The notes: generated by a model from the letters alone, not told the origin. DNA of 49,185 bases from an uncultured Mycoplasmatota bacterium (GCA_946488855.1 CAMLWC010000005.1:1-49185); one strand, 5' to 3'. Shown: positions 7,417-16,083, counted from the stretch's first letter. Numbers and translations: made by a program.

Positions 7417-8441
7417 TTAATTATAAACCTAACAATGTCATTATAAGTTATTGCTACCATTAATATCATAAGTAAAGCTAATCCAACTGCATGAATAGTG
7501 TTTTCAACCTTAACATTAATTGGTTTTCTTCTAATTTTTTCAATTATTAAAAATAAAATTCTTCCACCATCAAATGCAGGTATTGGTAATAAATTAATAA
7601 AACCAACATTGATACTTAAATAACCTGTTAAATAAATTAAATTAATTATTCCTAATTTTGCTGTTTCTCCTACTAAATTATATATACCAACAGGTCCTGA
7701 TAAATTAGATAAACTAAGTTTTCCTGTAATCAAATAAGCAATAACTAAAAACATTTGTTCAATTAAACTAAAAAATTTACTAATACCATATTTAATACCT
7801 TCAAAAAATCCATATTCAACTGTTGAATCTAAAGAAAAACCATAAGAATATGCACCATCTTTTTCAGTTGGAACTATATTAATTTTTTCTAATTTATTAT
7901 CTCTTAAAACTTCTAATTCTAAAGTTTTACCATAATTTAATTGATATTCTAATAATAATTTATCAATACTGTTTATTTTTACTCCATTCATAGTTTTAAT
8001 TACATCACCAGCCATTAAACCAGCTTCATAACTAGGACTTTCAACTGGGACTTGTGAAACAATTGGTTTATTATTAGGATTACCATTTATAAAACCAAAT
8101 ATAATTAAAAGTAATATGGCAAAGATAAAATTAAACATAACACCTGCTACAATAGTTAAAAACTTTTGCATCCAAGTTTTAGATTGTAATTTTTTATTCT
8201 TAGGGACATCTTCATCATCTTCTACCCCTTCACCAGCCATTGCACAAAAACCACCGATTGGAAATAATCTAATACCATATTCAGTTTCATCATTTTTTCT
8301 TTTAAACATAAATATTCTAGGTCCCATACCAATGCAAAATTCATAAACATAAATACCTGCTCTTTTAGCAAAGATAAAATGACCTAATTCATGAACAAAT
8401 ATTGTAATACTTAATACTAATATAAAATATATTAAAGTCAT
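7413..8441 (-). CDS. rseP: Site-2 intramembrane zinc metalloprotease RseP/RasP
   Basis: A 342-residue membrane protease. Helix 1 carries HELGHF (HExxH, residues 18-23); the third zinc ligand lies in the conserved NLLPIPAFDGGRI near residue 285. A PDZ domain spans about residues 110-195 (SPSYEAGLMAGDVIKTMNG). B. subtilis RasP cleaves anti-sigma factors and signal-peptide remnants in the membrane. It follows cdsA by 10 bases in an uppS-cdsA-rseP operon. The dxr gene that often lies between cdsA and rseP is absent. Confidence 0.95.
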   Translation of the reverse strand: MTLIYFILVLSITIFVHELGHFIFAKRAGIYVYEFCIGMGPRIFMFKRKNDETEYGIRLFPIGGFCAMAGEGVEDDEDVPKNKKLQSKTWMQKFLTIVAGVMFNFIFAILLLIIFGFINGNPNNKPIVSQVPVESPSYEAGLMAGDVIKTMNGVKINSIDKLLLEYQLNYGKTLELEVLRDNKLEKINIVPTEKDGAYSYGFSLDSTVEYGFFEGIKYGISKFFSLIEQMFLVIAYLITGKLSLSNLSGPVGIYNLVGETAKLGIINLIYLTGYLSINVGFINLLPIPAFDGGRILFLIIEKIRRKPINVKVENTIHAVGLALLMILMVAITYNDIVRFIIK

Positions 8442-8451
8442 AACTCATCTC

Positions 8452-9237
8452 CTATAAAAAATTTATAAAATATATAATAGCCAAAGCTACAAATATAATA
8501 CTATCAAATCTATCTAAGATACCACCATGACCTGGCATGATGTTAGAAAAATCTTTAATTTTATAATTTCTTTTAATTTGTGAAAAAAATAAATCTCCTA
8601 ATTGACCAAATATAGATAAAATCAAAGTTATTAAAATTAATAGAAATATATTTATATCTTGATTTATAAAAAATAAATAAAATAACGAACTTATTAATAC
8701 ACCAAAGAAAGCACCACCTAAACATCCTTCCCATGTTTTATTAGGTGAAATTTCATTTATTTTGTGTTTACCAAACAATATACCGATTGATTGAGCAAAT
8801 GTATCTGTCATAATTGTTATTAAAAATAGATAAATAAAATATAACAAACTCATATTTCTAATAATAATTAAAGTAGCAAATGCCATAGTTAACAAAATAG
8901 TTGTACCAATCAAATAAAAACATTTTTCTATATTAAATTCTTTATTTTTATGATTAATCAATAATAAACATCCGTATATTAATAAAATAATACTTAATAC
9001 TTTAAAATCTAAAATATTATCTAAACTATTTTCATTAATACTAGTTCCTAATAAAAATAAGTAAGATATATAGCAAATTAAACGATTCCAATAATTTTTA
9101 ACTAATAAATCTAATATTTCTTTAAAAGCTAATAAAGCAATAATTATAGCTAAAAAATAAAATGGAGTCCCTCCTAGATAAACTAATGGAAGAGATATTA
9201 TTAAAGCTATTATTGCACTAATTATTCTTGTTTTCAT
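8452..9237 (-). CDS. cdsA: Phosphatidate cytidylyltransferase
   Basis: A 261-residue polytopic membrane enzyme that makes CDP-diacylglycerol from phosphatidate and CTP, the entry to phospholipid synthesis. About seven hydrophobic helices are visible. The CdsA signature is near the C-terminus: SPNKTWEGCLGGAFFG, then GQLGDLFFSQIKRNYKIKDF and MPGHGGILDRFDS. The ATG at 9237 is preferred (GGAGGAATTAATT upstream); it overlaps the uppS end by 20 bases. The longer upstream reading would start inside uppS without support. Confidence 0.95.
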   Translation of the reverse strand: MKTRIISAIIALIISLPLVYLGGTPFYFLAIIIALLAFKEILDLLVKNYWNRLICYISYLFLLGTSINENSLDNILDFKVLSIILLIYGCLLLINHKNKEFNIEKCFYLIGTTILLTMAFATLIIIRNMSLLYFIYLFLITIMTDTFAQSIGILFGKHKINEISPNKTWEGCLGGAFFGVLISSLFYLFFINQDINIFLLILITLILSIFGQLGDLFFSQIKRNYKIKDFSNIMPGHGGILDRFDSIIFVALAIIYFINFL

Positions 9238-9934
9238 AATTAATTCCTCCAAACCTTCTATCACGATTATTATAACTTAATAATGCTTTATCAAATTCTT
9301 CTTCATTAAAGTCTGGAAATAAAACATCAGTAAAATAAAATTCTGCATAAGCTAATTGCCACAACATAAAATTACTTAACCTGATTTCACCACCAGTTCT
9401 AATTAACAAATCTAAATCAGGTAAATCATTATATAAATATTTTTGAAATGTTTCCTCATCTAAATTATTTATATCTAAATTATTATTAATAACATCACTA
9501 TTTATTTTCTTACAAGCATCAATTATTTCAAAATGAGAACCATAATTTAAACAGAAATTTAGTATCCCACTTTTATTATCTTTTGTTTTATAAGTAATAT
9601 CATCAATAATATCTAATATTTCTTTTTTTAAAGGATTTCTCCTTCCAGAAAAAACAATTTTAATATCTTTTTTATTAAAAATTTTAAAGTCATTTTTAAA
9701 TTTTTTAACAAACAAATCCATTAAATAGTTAACTTCTTCATCACTTCTTTTAAAATTTTCTGTTGAAAAAACATATAAACTTAAAACTTTAATTCCTTTA
9801 TCAAATATATATTGACATAAGCTATCCAAATTTTTAGAACCTGCTAAATGGCCTTCACTTCTTTTTTTACCTCTTTTAGTTGCCCATCTACCATTTCCAT
9901 CAACAATTATTCCAACGTGATTAGGTATTTTCAT
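9218..9934 (-). CDS. uppS: Isoprenyl transferase (undecaprenyl diphosphate synthase)
   Basis: A 238-residue cis-prenyltransferase. The catalytic motif HVGIIVDGNGRWATKRG includes the essential Asp, and LRTGGEIRLSNFMLWQLAY and AEFYFTDVLFPDF match the conserved C-terminal region. It makes the C55 lipid carrier for cell-wall synthesis. ATG at 9934 is favoured over a GTG three codons upstream because AGGTGAT is well placed. It has its own promoter (9953-9981) and leads the uppS-cdsA-rseP operon. Confidence 0.95.
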   Translation of the reverse strand: MKIPNHVGIIVDGNGRWATKRGKKRSEGHLAGSKNLDSLCQYIFDKGIKVLSLYVFSTENFKRSDEEVNYLMDLFVKKFKNDFKIFNKKDIKIVFSGRRNPLKKEILDIIDDITYKTKDNKSGILNFCLNYGSHFEIIDACKKINSDVINNNLDINNLDEETFQKYLYNDLPDLDLLIRTGGEIRLSNFMLWQLAYAEFYFTDVLFPDFNEEEFDKALLSYNNRDRRFGGINYENKNN

Positions 9935-9952
9935 TTTTATCACCTATTTAAT

Positions 9953-9981
9953 ATTATATTATAAATTTATATTTAATACAA
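9953..9981 (-). promoter_or_regulatory. Promoter of uppS-cdsA-rseP
   Basis: TTGTAT (9976-9981), a 17-base spacer and TATAAT (9953-9958), directly after the khpA terminator and 19 bases before the uppS ATG. Confidence 0.75.
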
Positions 9982-9982
9982 G

Positions 9983-10005
9983 AAAAAAAGAAGATAAATC
10001 TTCTT
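9983..10005 (-). terminator. Terminator of rpsP-khpA
   Basis: AAGAAGAT-TT-ATCTTCTT is an 8-bp stem (inner pairs may open) followed by TTTTT on the minus strand. The khpA TAA (10004-10006) is in the 5' arm. Confidence 0.75.
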
Positions 10006-10249
10006 AAAATGAATCAATATTAATTTTTACTTTTTTTAAACCATTAGCATATGATGAAGCTTGGACAATAGTTCTAATAGCATTAGCAATAACACCTTGT
10101 TTTCCAATTACAGAACCAATTACACTATTATCTACTAATACTTGAATTGTAATATAATCTTCATCATCCTCAAATTGTTTAACTGAAATCATATCAGGAT
10201 CAGTTACAACACTTTTTACTAAAAATTCTGTCAATTCTACTAAATTCAT
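10004..10249 (-). CDS. khpA: KH-domain RNA-binding protein KhpA
   Basis: An 81-residue single KH domain with the GxxG loop as VIGKQG near residue 50. In B. subtilis and pneumococcus the homologue (YlqC/KhpA) pairs with KhpB and affects cell division and elongation. It lies 2 bases after rpsP, the same order as in B. subtilis rpsP-ylqC. Length is normal. Confidence 0.93.
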   Translation of the reverse strand: MNLVELTEFLVKSVVTDPDMISVKQFEDDEDYITIQVLVDNSVIGSVIGKQGVIANAIRTIVQASSYANGLKKVKINIDSF

Positions 10250-10251
10250 AA

Positions 10252-10530
10252 TTATTCTCCTTTTGTCATTTTAGACTCATGGAAATTTTTTAAAATACCT
10301 TGTTTTTTGAATAAAGCTCTTACAGTATCAGTTGGAATTGCTCCATTACTTAACCATTTTTGTGCTAATTGTTCATCAATTTTAATTTCTGCAGGTTCAG
10401 TAATTGGATTATAATAACCGATTTCTTCAATAACTTTACCATCTCTTTTACTTCTAGAGTCTGCAGCTACTACACGATAAAATGGTCTTTTTTTAGCTCC
10501 CATTCTTTTTAATCTTAATTTAACAGCCAT
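10252..10530 (-). CDS. rpsP: 30S ribosomal protein S16
   Basis: A 92-residue protein with the S16 signature [20 protein letters not shown], then [20 protein letters not shown] and NP. AAGGAG lies upstream. Two consecutive ATG codons (10533 and 10530) are possible; the second gives the canonical MAVKLRL start. It is transcribed from a consensus promoter whose -35 box is inside the cotE terminator. Confidence 0.96.
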   Translation of the reverse strand: MAVKLRLKRMGAKKRPFYRVVAADSRSKRDGKVIEEIGYYNPITEPAEIKIDEQLAQKWLSNGAIPTDTVRALFKKQGILKNFHESKMTKGE

Positions 10531-10555
10531 CATTAATCACTCCTTTTCTTGAACA

Positions 10556-10584
10556 ATTGTAACATAAAAATCAAAAAGTGTCAA
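10556..10584 (-). promoter_or_regulatory. Promoter of rpsP-khpA
   Basis: TTGACA (10579-10584), a 17-base spacer and TACAAT (10556-10561). The -35 hexamer forms part of the 3' arm of the preceding cotE terminator stem. Confidence 0.85.
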
Positions 10585-10602
10585 CTATTTTTGGTTGACA
10601 CT
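10573..10602 (-). terminator. Terminator of cotE
   Basis: AGTGTCAAC and GTTGACACT make a perfect 9-bp stem with an 8-base loop, followed by TTTTGATTTTT. The cotE stop codon (10601-10603) overlaps the 5' arm. Confidence 0.85.
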
Positions 10603-11122
10603 ATATATAATTTTCATTTATTTCATCTAATTCTTTGTCAATGTCATCGTCCACTATATCTTCCCATGGTTCTTCATCTTCTTCAATAGCTATTTTTACT
10701 TTTGTTTCACCTACTATTTCAACACCTAATTCTTTTTCAATATCAAAAGAAATTTGATTATTTTCTAATATATTAACGCCCAAACATGTAGGTTGACTTA
10801 AAGTCCTTACAATTATATCTGTTTCACTACTTAAATCAGCATTTTCTTTTAATTTTACATTAAATAAATCATTGTATTCAATCTTTTGATTAACAACAGT
10901 TGTTTTAGAATCATTTTCATAAGAATACCAAATATTTACATCAAAAGACCCATCGACACCTATTTTATCTCCTGTTTTATATCCTTTAAACTTATGATTA
11001 ATTACCCAACATCCTAAAATAGTAGTTGGTTGATCACTAGTAGTTATTTTATAATTATTTTTAAAATATTTTTTACCTTTACCAATAACTGCCTTAGTGA
11101 CTATTTCTTTATATAAAGACAC
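10601..11122 (-). CDS. cotE: Outer spore coat morphogenetic protein CotE
   Basis: A 173-residue protein that aligns by eye along its length with B. subtilis CotE: YKEIVTKAVIGKGKKYFKNN, TTILGCWVINHKFKGYKTGD, FDVNIWYSYENDSKTTVV, LSQPTCLGVNI, and VGETKVKIAIEED followed by the acidic tail EEPWEDIVDDDIDKELDEI. CotE organises the outer coat of the endospore around the forespore. The GTG at 11122 matches the family start and has AGAGGTGAT upstream; an ATG five codons earlier has no ribosome-binding site. In B. subtilis cotE lies just downstream of miaB; here only metK intervenes. CATATATT upstream faintly resembles a sigma-E -10 box. Confidence 0.9.
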   Translation of the reverse strand: MSLYKEIVTKAVIGKGKKYFKNNYKITTSDQPTTILGCWVINHKFKGYKTGDKIGVDGSFDVNIWYSYENDSKTTVVNQKIEYNDLFNVKLKENADLSSETDIIVRTLSQPTCLGVNILENNQISFDIEKELGVEIVGETKVKIAIEEDEEPWEDIVDDDIDKELDEINENYI

Positions 11123-11170
11123 AATATCACCTCTCATTTTAATATATGCAACAAATAGTCATTTGTACAT

Positions 11171-11198
11171 AAAAAAACAAATAAATTACTTTATTTGT
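11171..11198 (-). terminator. Terminator of metK
   Basis: ACAAATAAA and TTTATTTGT form a perfect 9-bp stem, followed by TTTTTT. The metK TAA (11186-11188) is at the loop of the hairpin. Confidence 0.85.
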
Positions 11199-12265
11199 TC
11201 CCATGGTAAATTATTATAACCAAAATGACCATAACTTGCAATATCATAATAAATTGGTCTTAATAAATTTAATTCTTTTATAATGTTATCAACTGAAAAA
11301 TCAAAATTATTTTTAACATAATCATTTATTTCTTCCATACTTACTTTATTAGTATTAAATGTTTCAATATTAACACTAATAGGTTGTTCTAATCCAATAG
11401 CATAAGATAATTCAACTTCACATCTATCACATAAATTATGATATACAATATTCTTAGCTACATACCTCGCATAATAAGCAGCACTTCTATCTACTTTAGA
11501 TGGATCTTTACTACTAAAACAACCACCACCTACTTTTCCAACACCACCATATGTATCAACAACTATTTTTCTTCCAGTTGTGCCACTATCTCCAAATGGT
11601 CCACCAACAACAAAAGAACCGCTTGTATTAATCAATATCTTAGTATCTATCATTAATTCTTTAGGTATAACTTCTTCAATTACATTTTCTTTTATATATT
11701 TTTTCAATTCTTCTTGCGTAACATCTTTTCTATGTTGAGATGAAACGATTATTGTATCAATTCTTTTAGGAATATTATCTACATATTCTACTGTAACTTG
11801 AGCTTTACCATCTGGCATTAAAATAGAATTTTTATCTTTCTTTCTAACTAAAGTTAGTTGCTTTGTTAATTTATTAGCAAGTAAAATAGGTAAAGGCATA
11901 AATTCTTTTGTTTCATTAGTTGCATAACCAAACATTATCCCTTGATCACCTGCACAAACTTTATTTTTAGAAATTGCATTATTAATTTCTTGTGATTGAC
12001 CACTTACTTTAACTAACACTTCAAAATCATCATTATATCCAATATCTTTAAGTACATCTTTAGCTATTTTTTCATAATTTAATTTTGCTTTAGTATTAGC
12101 TTCACCATAGATTAAAATAAAATTATCTTTAATTGTTGCTTCTACAGCCATATGACTATTAATATCTTCCGTTAAAGCCATATCCAATATTTTATCACTT
12201 ATTTTGTCACATATCTTGTCTGGGTGACCTTCTGTCACTGATTCACTAGTTATAAATTTTTTCAT
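11186..12265 (-). CDS. metK: S-adenosylmethionine synthetase
   Basis: A 359-residue enzyme that makes SAM from methionine and ATP. Motifs are SESVTEGHPDKICDKISDKI, GDQGIMFGYATNETKE, and GGGCFSSKDPSKVDRSAAYY (canonical GGGAFSGKDPxKVDRSAAY, so two small changes in the flexible loop). Length is a little below the usual 380-400. The ATG at 12265 is supported by GGAGG and by the conserved FITSESVTEGHPDK start; a longer upstream reading would enter the leader. Expression is controlled by the SAM-I riboswitch and terminator at 12292-12409. Confidence 0.96.
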   Translation of the reverse strand: MKKFITSESVTEGHPDKICDKISDKILDMALTEDINSHMAVEATIKDNFILIYGEANTKAKLNYEKIAKDVLKDIGYNDDFEVLVKVSGQSQEINNAISKNKVCAGDQGIMFGYATNETKEFMPLPILLANKLTKQLTLVRKKDKNSILMPDGKAQVTVEYVDNIPKRIDTIIVSSQHRKDVTQEELKKYIKENVIEEVIPKELMIDTKILINTSGSFVVGGPFGDSGTTGRKIVVDTYGGVGKVGGGCFSSKDPSKVDRSAAYYARYVAKNIVYHNLCDRCEVELSYAIGLEQPISVNIETFNTNKVSMEEINDYVKNNFDFSVDNIIKELNLLRPIYYDIASYGHFGYNNLPWEQIK

Positions 12266-12291
12266 AAAATTACCTCCAATTATATTATATG

Positions 12292-12314
12292 AAAAAAGAC
12301 TCCATGAAAGAGTC
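12292..12314 (-). terminator. Riboswitch-controlled terminator before metK
   Basis: GACTC-TTTCATG-GAGTC forms the terminator stem, followed by TTTTTT. Its CTTTCAT can pair instead with ATGAAAG at the 3' end of the riboswitch P1 helix, giving a visible antiterminator. Confidence 0.85.
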
Positions 12315-12409
12315 ATTTTTTTCTTTCATCGTTATTAGCTTTACCACCTAACTTAATAGGTTGGTATGAGTTCATTGAGCTAATCCTCTCCCTCATTCTT
12401 GATAAAAAT
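12315..12409 (-). promoter_or_regulatory. SAM-I (S-box) riboswitch
   Basis: On the minus strand the element reads ATCAAGAATGAGGGA..., AATGAACTCATACCAACC, then GGTGGTAAAGC and AACGATGAAAG, the conserved S-box core in order. P1 pairs TTTTATC with GATGAAA. When SAM is bound P1 is stable and the terminator forms; otherwise GATGAAAG pairs with the terminator arm. It begins only a few bases after the miaB stop codon, so the promoter must be inside miaB or transcription reads through from miaB. Confidence 0.93.
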
Positions 12410-12411
12410 TA

Positions 12412-13818
12412 TTAAATTATTTCGCCATCCATACTCCATGTTTTAACTGAAGTTATCTTAACATTTACTATTTTTCCTAAATAGCTACTATCTGCTTTAA
12501 CATTTACTAATTTCATTGTATCGGTATATCCTTTTAAATAACTACCATTTTTACTACTATAATCTTCTAATAATACAGGTACTACTTTATTTAAATATTT
12601 ATCATTATTTTCTTTTGAATATTTATTTATTAAATCATTTAAAATTTGTAATCTTTCTTCTTTTTCTTCTAATGTTATTTCATCTTTCATACGACAAGCA
12701 GGTGTCCCTATTCTAGGTGAAAAGATAAAAGTAAATGCTCCATCGTATTTGCACTTGTTAACTACATCTAAAGTATCTAAAAAATCTTCTTTAGTTTCAT
12801 TTGGAAAACCAACTATAATATCAGTTGTAATAGAACAATTAGGTATTTTAGATTTTAATTTATTATATAATGTTAAATATTCTTCTTTAGTATATCTTCT
12901 ACCCATTAATTTTAATATTTTGTTAGATCCAGATTGTAAAGGTAAATGAATATAAGGCATAATATTTTTATATTTACTTATTACTTCAATCATGTCATCA
13001 TTAAAGTCCCAAGGATGACTAGTTACAAATCTAACTCTTTCAATATTAGTTTTAGCAACATCTTCTAATAAATTAGCCATATTATAATCAATATCTAAAT
13101 CTTTTCCATAAGCATTAACATTTTGACCTAATAATGTAACTTCTTTATATCCTTCTTTAATTAATTGATTTACTTCATCAATGATATATTTTGGTAATCT
13201 ACTTCTTTGTTTTCCTCTAGTATAAGGAACTATACAATAAGTACAAAATTTATCACAACCATACATGATATTAACCCAAGCCTTATATTTACTATCTCTT
13301 TTAACTGGTATGTTTTCAATTACATCTCCCTCAATAGAGAATACATCAATTTCTTGTTTATTTTTTGATTTTTCAATTATATTAGGTAAATCATAAATAT
13401 TATGAGTACCAAAAACAAAATCAATCCATTTATATTTATTTAATATTTCTTCAACTATTACTTCTTCTTGAGCCATACAACCACCGAAACCAACCATAAC
13501 TTCTTTAGTTTGTTTCATATGCTTAATTCTACCTAATAATCCAAATACTTTATTATGAGCATTTTCTCTTATAGCACATGTATTTAAAATAATTAAATTA
13601 GCATCTTCCATATTATCAGTTGCAGTATATCCCATATCTTCTAATATTGCTTTAATGTTTTCAGAATCATGTTCATTCATTTGGCAACCATATGTTTTTA
13701 CAAAATATTTTTTATCTTTACCTAATAATTTTTGTTCTTCAGTTATTTTATAATTTTCTAAAATTTGAACTTTTTCTTTTGTTCTTTTCCTTGCATCATT
13801 TAAATTTGGTAGATTCAT
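12412..13818 (-). CDS. miaB: tRNA-2-methylthio-N6-dimethylallyladenosine synthase
   Basis: A 468-residue radical-SAM methylthiotransferase acting on A37 of tRNAs that read UNN codons. The N-terminal UPF0004 domain has the three cluster cysteines in KTYGCQMNEHDSE, NTCAIRENA and GGCMAQ. The radical SAM motif is CDKFCTYCIVPYTRG. A C-terminal TRAM domain ends the protein. ATG at 13818 is preferred (AGGAAGTG upstream). It has its own promoter and is followed by the metK riboswitch, linking two SAM-related genes. Confidence 0.96.
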   Translation of the reverse strand: MNLPNLNDARKRTKEKVQILENYKITEEQKLLGKDKKYFVKTYGCQMNEHDSENIKAILEDMGYTATDNMEDANLIILNTCAIRENAHNKVFGLLGRIKHMKQTKEVMVGFGGCMAQEEVIVEEILNKYKWIDFVFGTHNIYDLPNIIEKSKNKQEIDVFSIEGDVIENIPVKRDSKYKAWVNIMYGCDKFCTYCIVPYTRGKQRSRLPKYIIDEVNQLIKEGYKEVTLLGQNVNAYGKDLDIDYNMANLLEDVAKTNIERVRFVTSHPWDFNDDMIEVISKYKNIMPYIHLPLQSGSNKILKLMGRRYTKEEYLTLYNKLKSKIPNCSITTDIIVGFPNETKEDFLDTLDVVNKCKYDGAFTFIFSPRIGTPACRMKDEITLEEKEERLQILNDLINKYSKENNDKYLNKVVPVLLEDYSSKNGSYLKGYTDTMKLVNVKADSSYLGKIVNVKITSVKTWSMDGEII

Positions 13819-13840
13819 TAAAATCACTTCCTAGGTATAA

Positions 13841-13869
13841 ATAATATCATATTTATAAAATTATTTCAA
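13841..13869 (-). promoter_or_regulatory. Promoter of miaB
   Basis: TTGAAA (13864-13869), 17-base spacer, TATTAT (13841-13846), immediately after the rnjB terminator. Confidence 0.7.
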
Positions 13870-13870
13870 G

Positions 13871-13893
13871 AAAAAACTGTACAATTAAGTACA
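13871..13893 (-). terminator. Short terminator hairpin after rnjB
   Basis: TGTAC-TTAATT-GTACA is a 5-bp stem followed by GTTTTTTC on the minus strand, starting 2 bases after the rnjB stop. The stem is weak. Confidence 0.5.
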
Positions 13894-13895
13894 AT

Positions 13896-15530
13896 TTAAA
13901 CCTCTTGAATCATAATTAAAATAATTGGTTTTGATTCTGTTTGTTGATAAAAATAATTACCTACTTTATCTCTTATTTCATTCTTAGTTTTGCCATAATC
14001 AATATACGATACTTTAGTATTATTTTTAATTATTTCTAAAGACATATTTTCTGCTTCTTTAATCAAGTCTATATTTTCTTTAACATAAACAAAACCTTTA
14101 GTTACAATTTGTGGACCTGATAAAATTTGTTTTGTAGATTTATCAACGATAGCTAATATTAAGACAATACCATTTTCACCTAACATTTCACGATCTTTAA
14201 TAACTAAGTCACCAATATCGCCTACTGTTTTACCATCAATTAATATATCATCAACTTTCACAAATTCTTTTTCTTCTGTTAAATTACCATTAACAAAAGT
14301 AGCAACTTCACCATTTAACTTAAGAATTATATTTTCATCTTTCATACCCATTTGTTTAGCAACTTCACTATTAGCTACTTGATGTCTATATTCACCATTT
14401 ACAGGAAAATAATATTTAGGTTGTAATAAATTAAGCATTAACATCAAATCTTCACTTGACGCGTGTAATGAATTAAATTGTTTACTAGACATAGTTATTA
14501 AATTGCAGCCTTTTTTTGCTATGTCATCAAATAACATAGTAGCACTTTTTTCCATTCCATCATATACAGGTGAAGCAAATATAATTGTATCATCTTCTGA
14601 TAAAGTTATAAATTTATCATATCCTTTAACAATTCTTTTAATATTAGAAAATGGTTTTTCTCTTTCATCAGATACTATAATAATTGAATCTTTTTCTAAA
14701 TGATGAATATTTCCAATTCTTGATTTATCAAAATTAATGTAACCATTATTAATTGCTTTTATTAAATTAGTTTCTAATCTTTTTCCTAAAATAATAACTT
14801 TCTTATTTGCTTCAGTAACAGTATTCAATAACTCTTGAATTCTAAATATTTGTCCTTGTAATATATTAATTAAAATTCTATTATTACATGTATTGATAAT
14901 TTCTCTTAAAAAATTATAGCTTCTATGTTTAGGTGAAGTATATCCTATCTTATCAGCATATAATGATTCGCTCAATAAACATAATACTCCCTGTTTACCG
15001 ACATAAGCAAGTTTTCCAATATCTGTCTTATAATTTCCTTGCATAGCTGAATCAAAAACAAAATTACCAGTATAAAAAATTGCACCATCTTTAGTATACA
15101 AAACATAACCAACACTATCAGGAACAGAATGTGATAAACTAATTGGAAAAATATAATTTTTACCTACTTTTATCTTTTTATGTGGTTTAATTTCAATTAA
15201 ATCTGCTTTTATTTTTTCTTGCTCTAATTCTTCTTTTAATAAATCTAAAGTAAATTTTGTTCCATATATTTTAATATTAGGTAAATCATAAAGTATATCA
15301 GGAATCGCACCCATTTGTTCATCATGACCATGTGATAAAAATATACCTTGAATTTTATTTTTATTTTTAATTAAATAATCATAATTAGGTATTATATAAT
15401 CAACGCCTAACATTTTATCATCAGCATATTTTAAACCGGCATCAAATATATATATTTCATCATCTACATTAACTATATACATATTTTTACCTATTTCATT
15501 TAAACCACCTAAAGCGAATATTTTAATCAT
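13896..15530 (-). CDS. rnjB: RNase J2-like ribonuclease with a degenerate active site
   Basis: A 544-residue metallo-beta-lactamase/beta-CASP protein. It matches B. subtilis RNase J2 rather than J1. Instead of HGHEDH it has HGHDEQ (residues 67-72), and instead of PVHGEYR it has PVNGEYR (376-382), both J2 hallmarks. It also has TGN at 154-156 where J1 and J2 have TGD, and SLHAS where they have SGHxS. Several metal ligands are therefore missing and hydrolysis is probably very weak or absent. J2 acts with J1 in RNA decay and maturation, so a structural or RNA-binding role is likely. The ATG at 15530 has AGGAGG 7 bases upstream; an ATG six codons earlier lacks one. Confidence 0.88.
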   Translation of the reverse strand: MIKIFALGGLNEIGKNMYIVNVDDEIYIFDAGLKYADDKMLGVDYIIPNYDYLIKNKNKIQGIFLSHGHDEQMGAIPDILYDLPNIKIYGTKFTLDLLKEELEQEKIKADLIEIKPHKKIKVGKNYIFPISLSHSVPDSVGYVLYTKDGAIFYTGNFVFDSAMQGNYKTDIGKLAYVGKQGVLCLLSESLYADKIGYTSPKHRSYNFLREIINTCNNRILINILQGQIFRIQELLNTVTEANKKVIILGKRLETNLIKAINNGYINFDKSRIGNIHHLEKDSIIIVSDEREKPFSNIKRIVKGYDKFITLSEDDTIIFASPVYDGMEKSATMLFDDIAKKGCNLITMSSKQFNSLHASSEDLMLMLNLLQPKYYFPVNGEYRHQVANSEVAKQMGMKDENIILKLNGEVATFVNGNLTEEKEFVKVDDILIDGKTVGDIGDLVIKDREMLGENGIVLILAIVDKSTKQILSGPQIVTKGFVYVKENIDLIKEAENMSLEIIKNNTKVSYIDYGKTKNEIRDKVGNYFYQQTESKPIILIMIQEV

Positions 15531-15590
15531 TTTCTTACCTCCTTTCATTTAAAAAGACTAATTAATTATATCAAAAAATAACAAATTAGT

Positions 15591-16019
15591 CTAGTTCTTA
15601 AAAATTAATGATTTTATTTTTTCTTTTTCTCTTTGTTTATTTATGTCATTAATTGCTTTTTTTGCTAATCTAACAGACATAAATGGTTTAATAAATTTTG
15701 AACTATAATTCGATAAAGGTTCAAAATTAATATATCCATCATTTGTTTTATCCGATTCAATATTTAAATTGTCACATATTACTTCATAATCATTTAATGA
15801 AGTAACAATCGGCTTATAAATTTTATTATCAAATAAATTCATATAACCAACAAAATTTTCTTTTTCATCTATAACTAAAACAAATATGCTTTTTTCTTTT
15901 TTTATTTCAAAATGATGAATTACAGTGGTTGAGTTATATATACCACCATACACATATTCTAATGTTTCATCAACATAATCAGCTATGTATAATTTATTTA
16001 ATGGTATCTTTTCAAACAT
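15591..16019 (-). CDS. Uncharacterised 142-residue protein
   Basis: No family recognised with confidence. The first half (LYIADYVDETLEYVYGGIYN, then IFVLVIDEKENFVGYMNLFD) looks like a small beta-rich domain. The C-terminal 30 residues are a basic helix (INDINKQREKEKIKSL). No signal peptide or membrane helix. AAAGGAAAATTTT precedes the ATG. It has its own promoter, sharing bases with the terminator of the upstream gene, and lies just before rnjB. Confidence 0.6.
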   Translation of the reverse strand: MFEKIPLNKLYIADYVDETLEYVYGGIYNSTTVIHHFEIKKEKSIFVLVIDEKENFVGYMNLFDNKIYKPIVTSLNDYEVICDNLNIESDKTNDGYINFEPLSNYSSKFIKPFMSVRLAKKAINDINKQREKEKIKSLIFKN

Positions 16020-16053
16020 AAAATTTTCCTTTCTTTTTTTGAGGGGGAATTTA

Positions 16054-16083
16054 AGTATATCATAAAAAAAAAATAAGTGTCAA
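16054..16083 (-). promoter_or_regulatory. Promoter of the 142-residue gene
   Basis: TTGACA (16078-16083), an 18-base spacer and TATACT (16054-16059). The -35 hexamer is the end of the 3' arm of the terminator stem described next. Confidence 0.75.

Noticed and set aside
12315-12409. T-box leader before metK
   Set aside because: No AGGGTGGNACCGCG-type T-box sequence; the conserved core is that of SAM-I.
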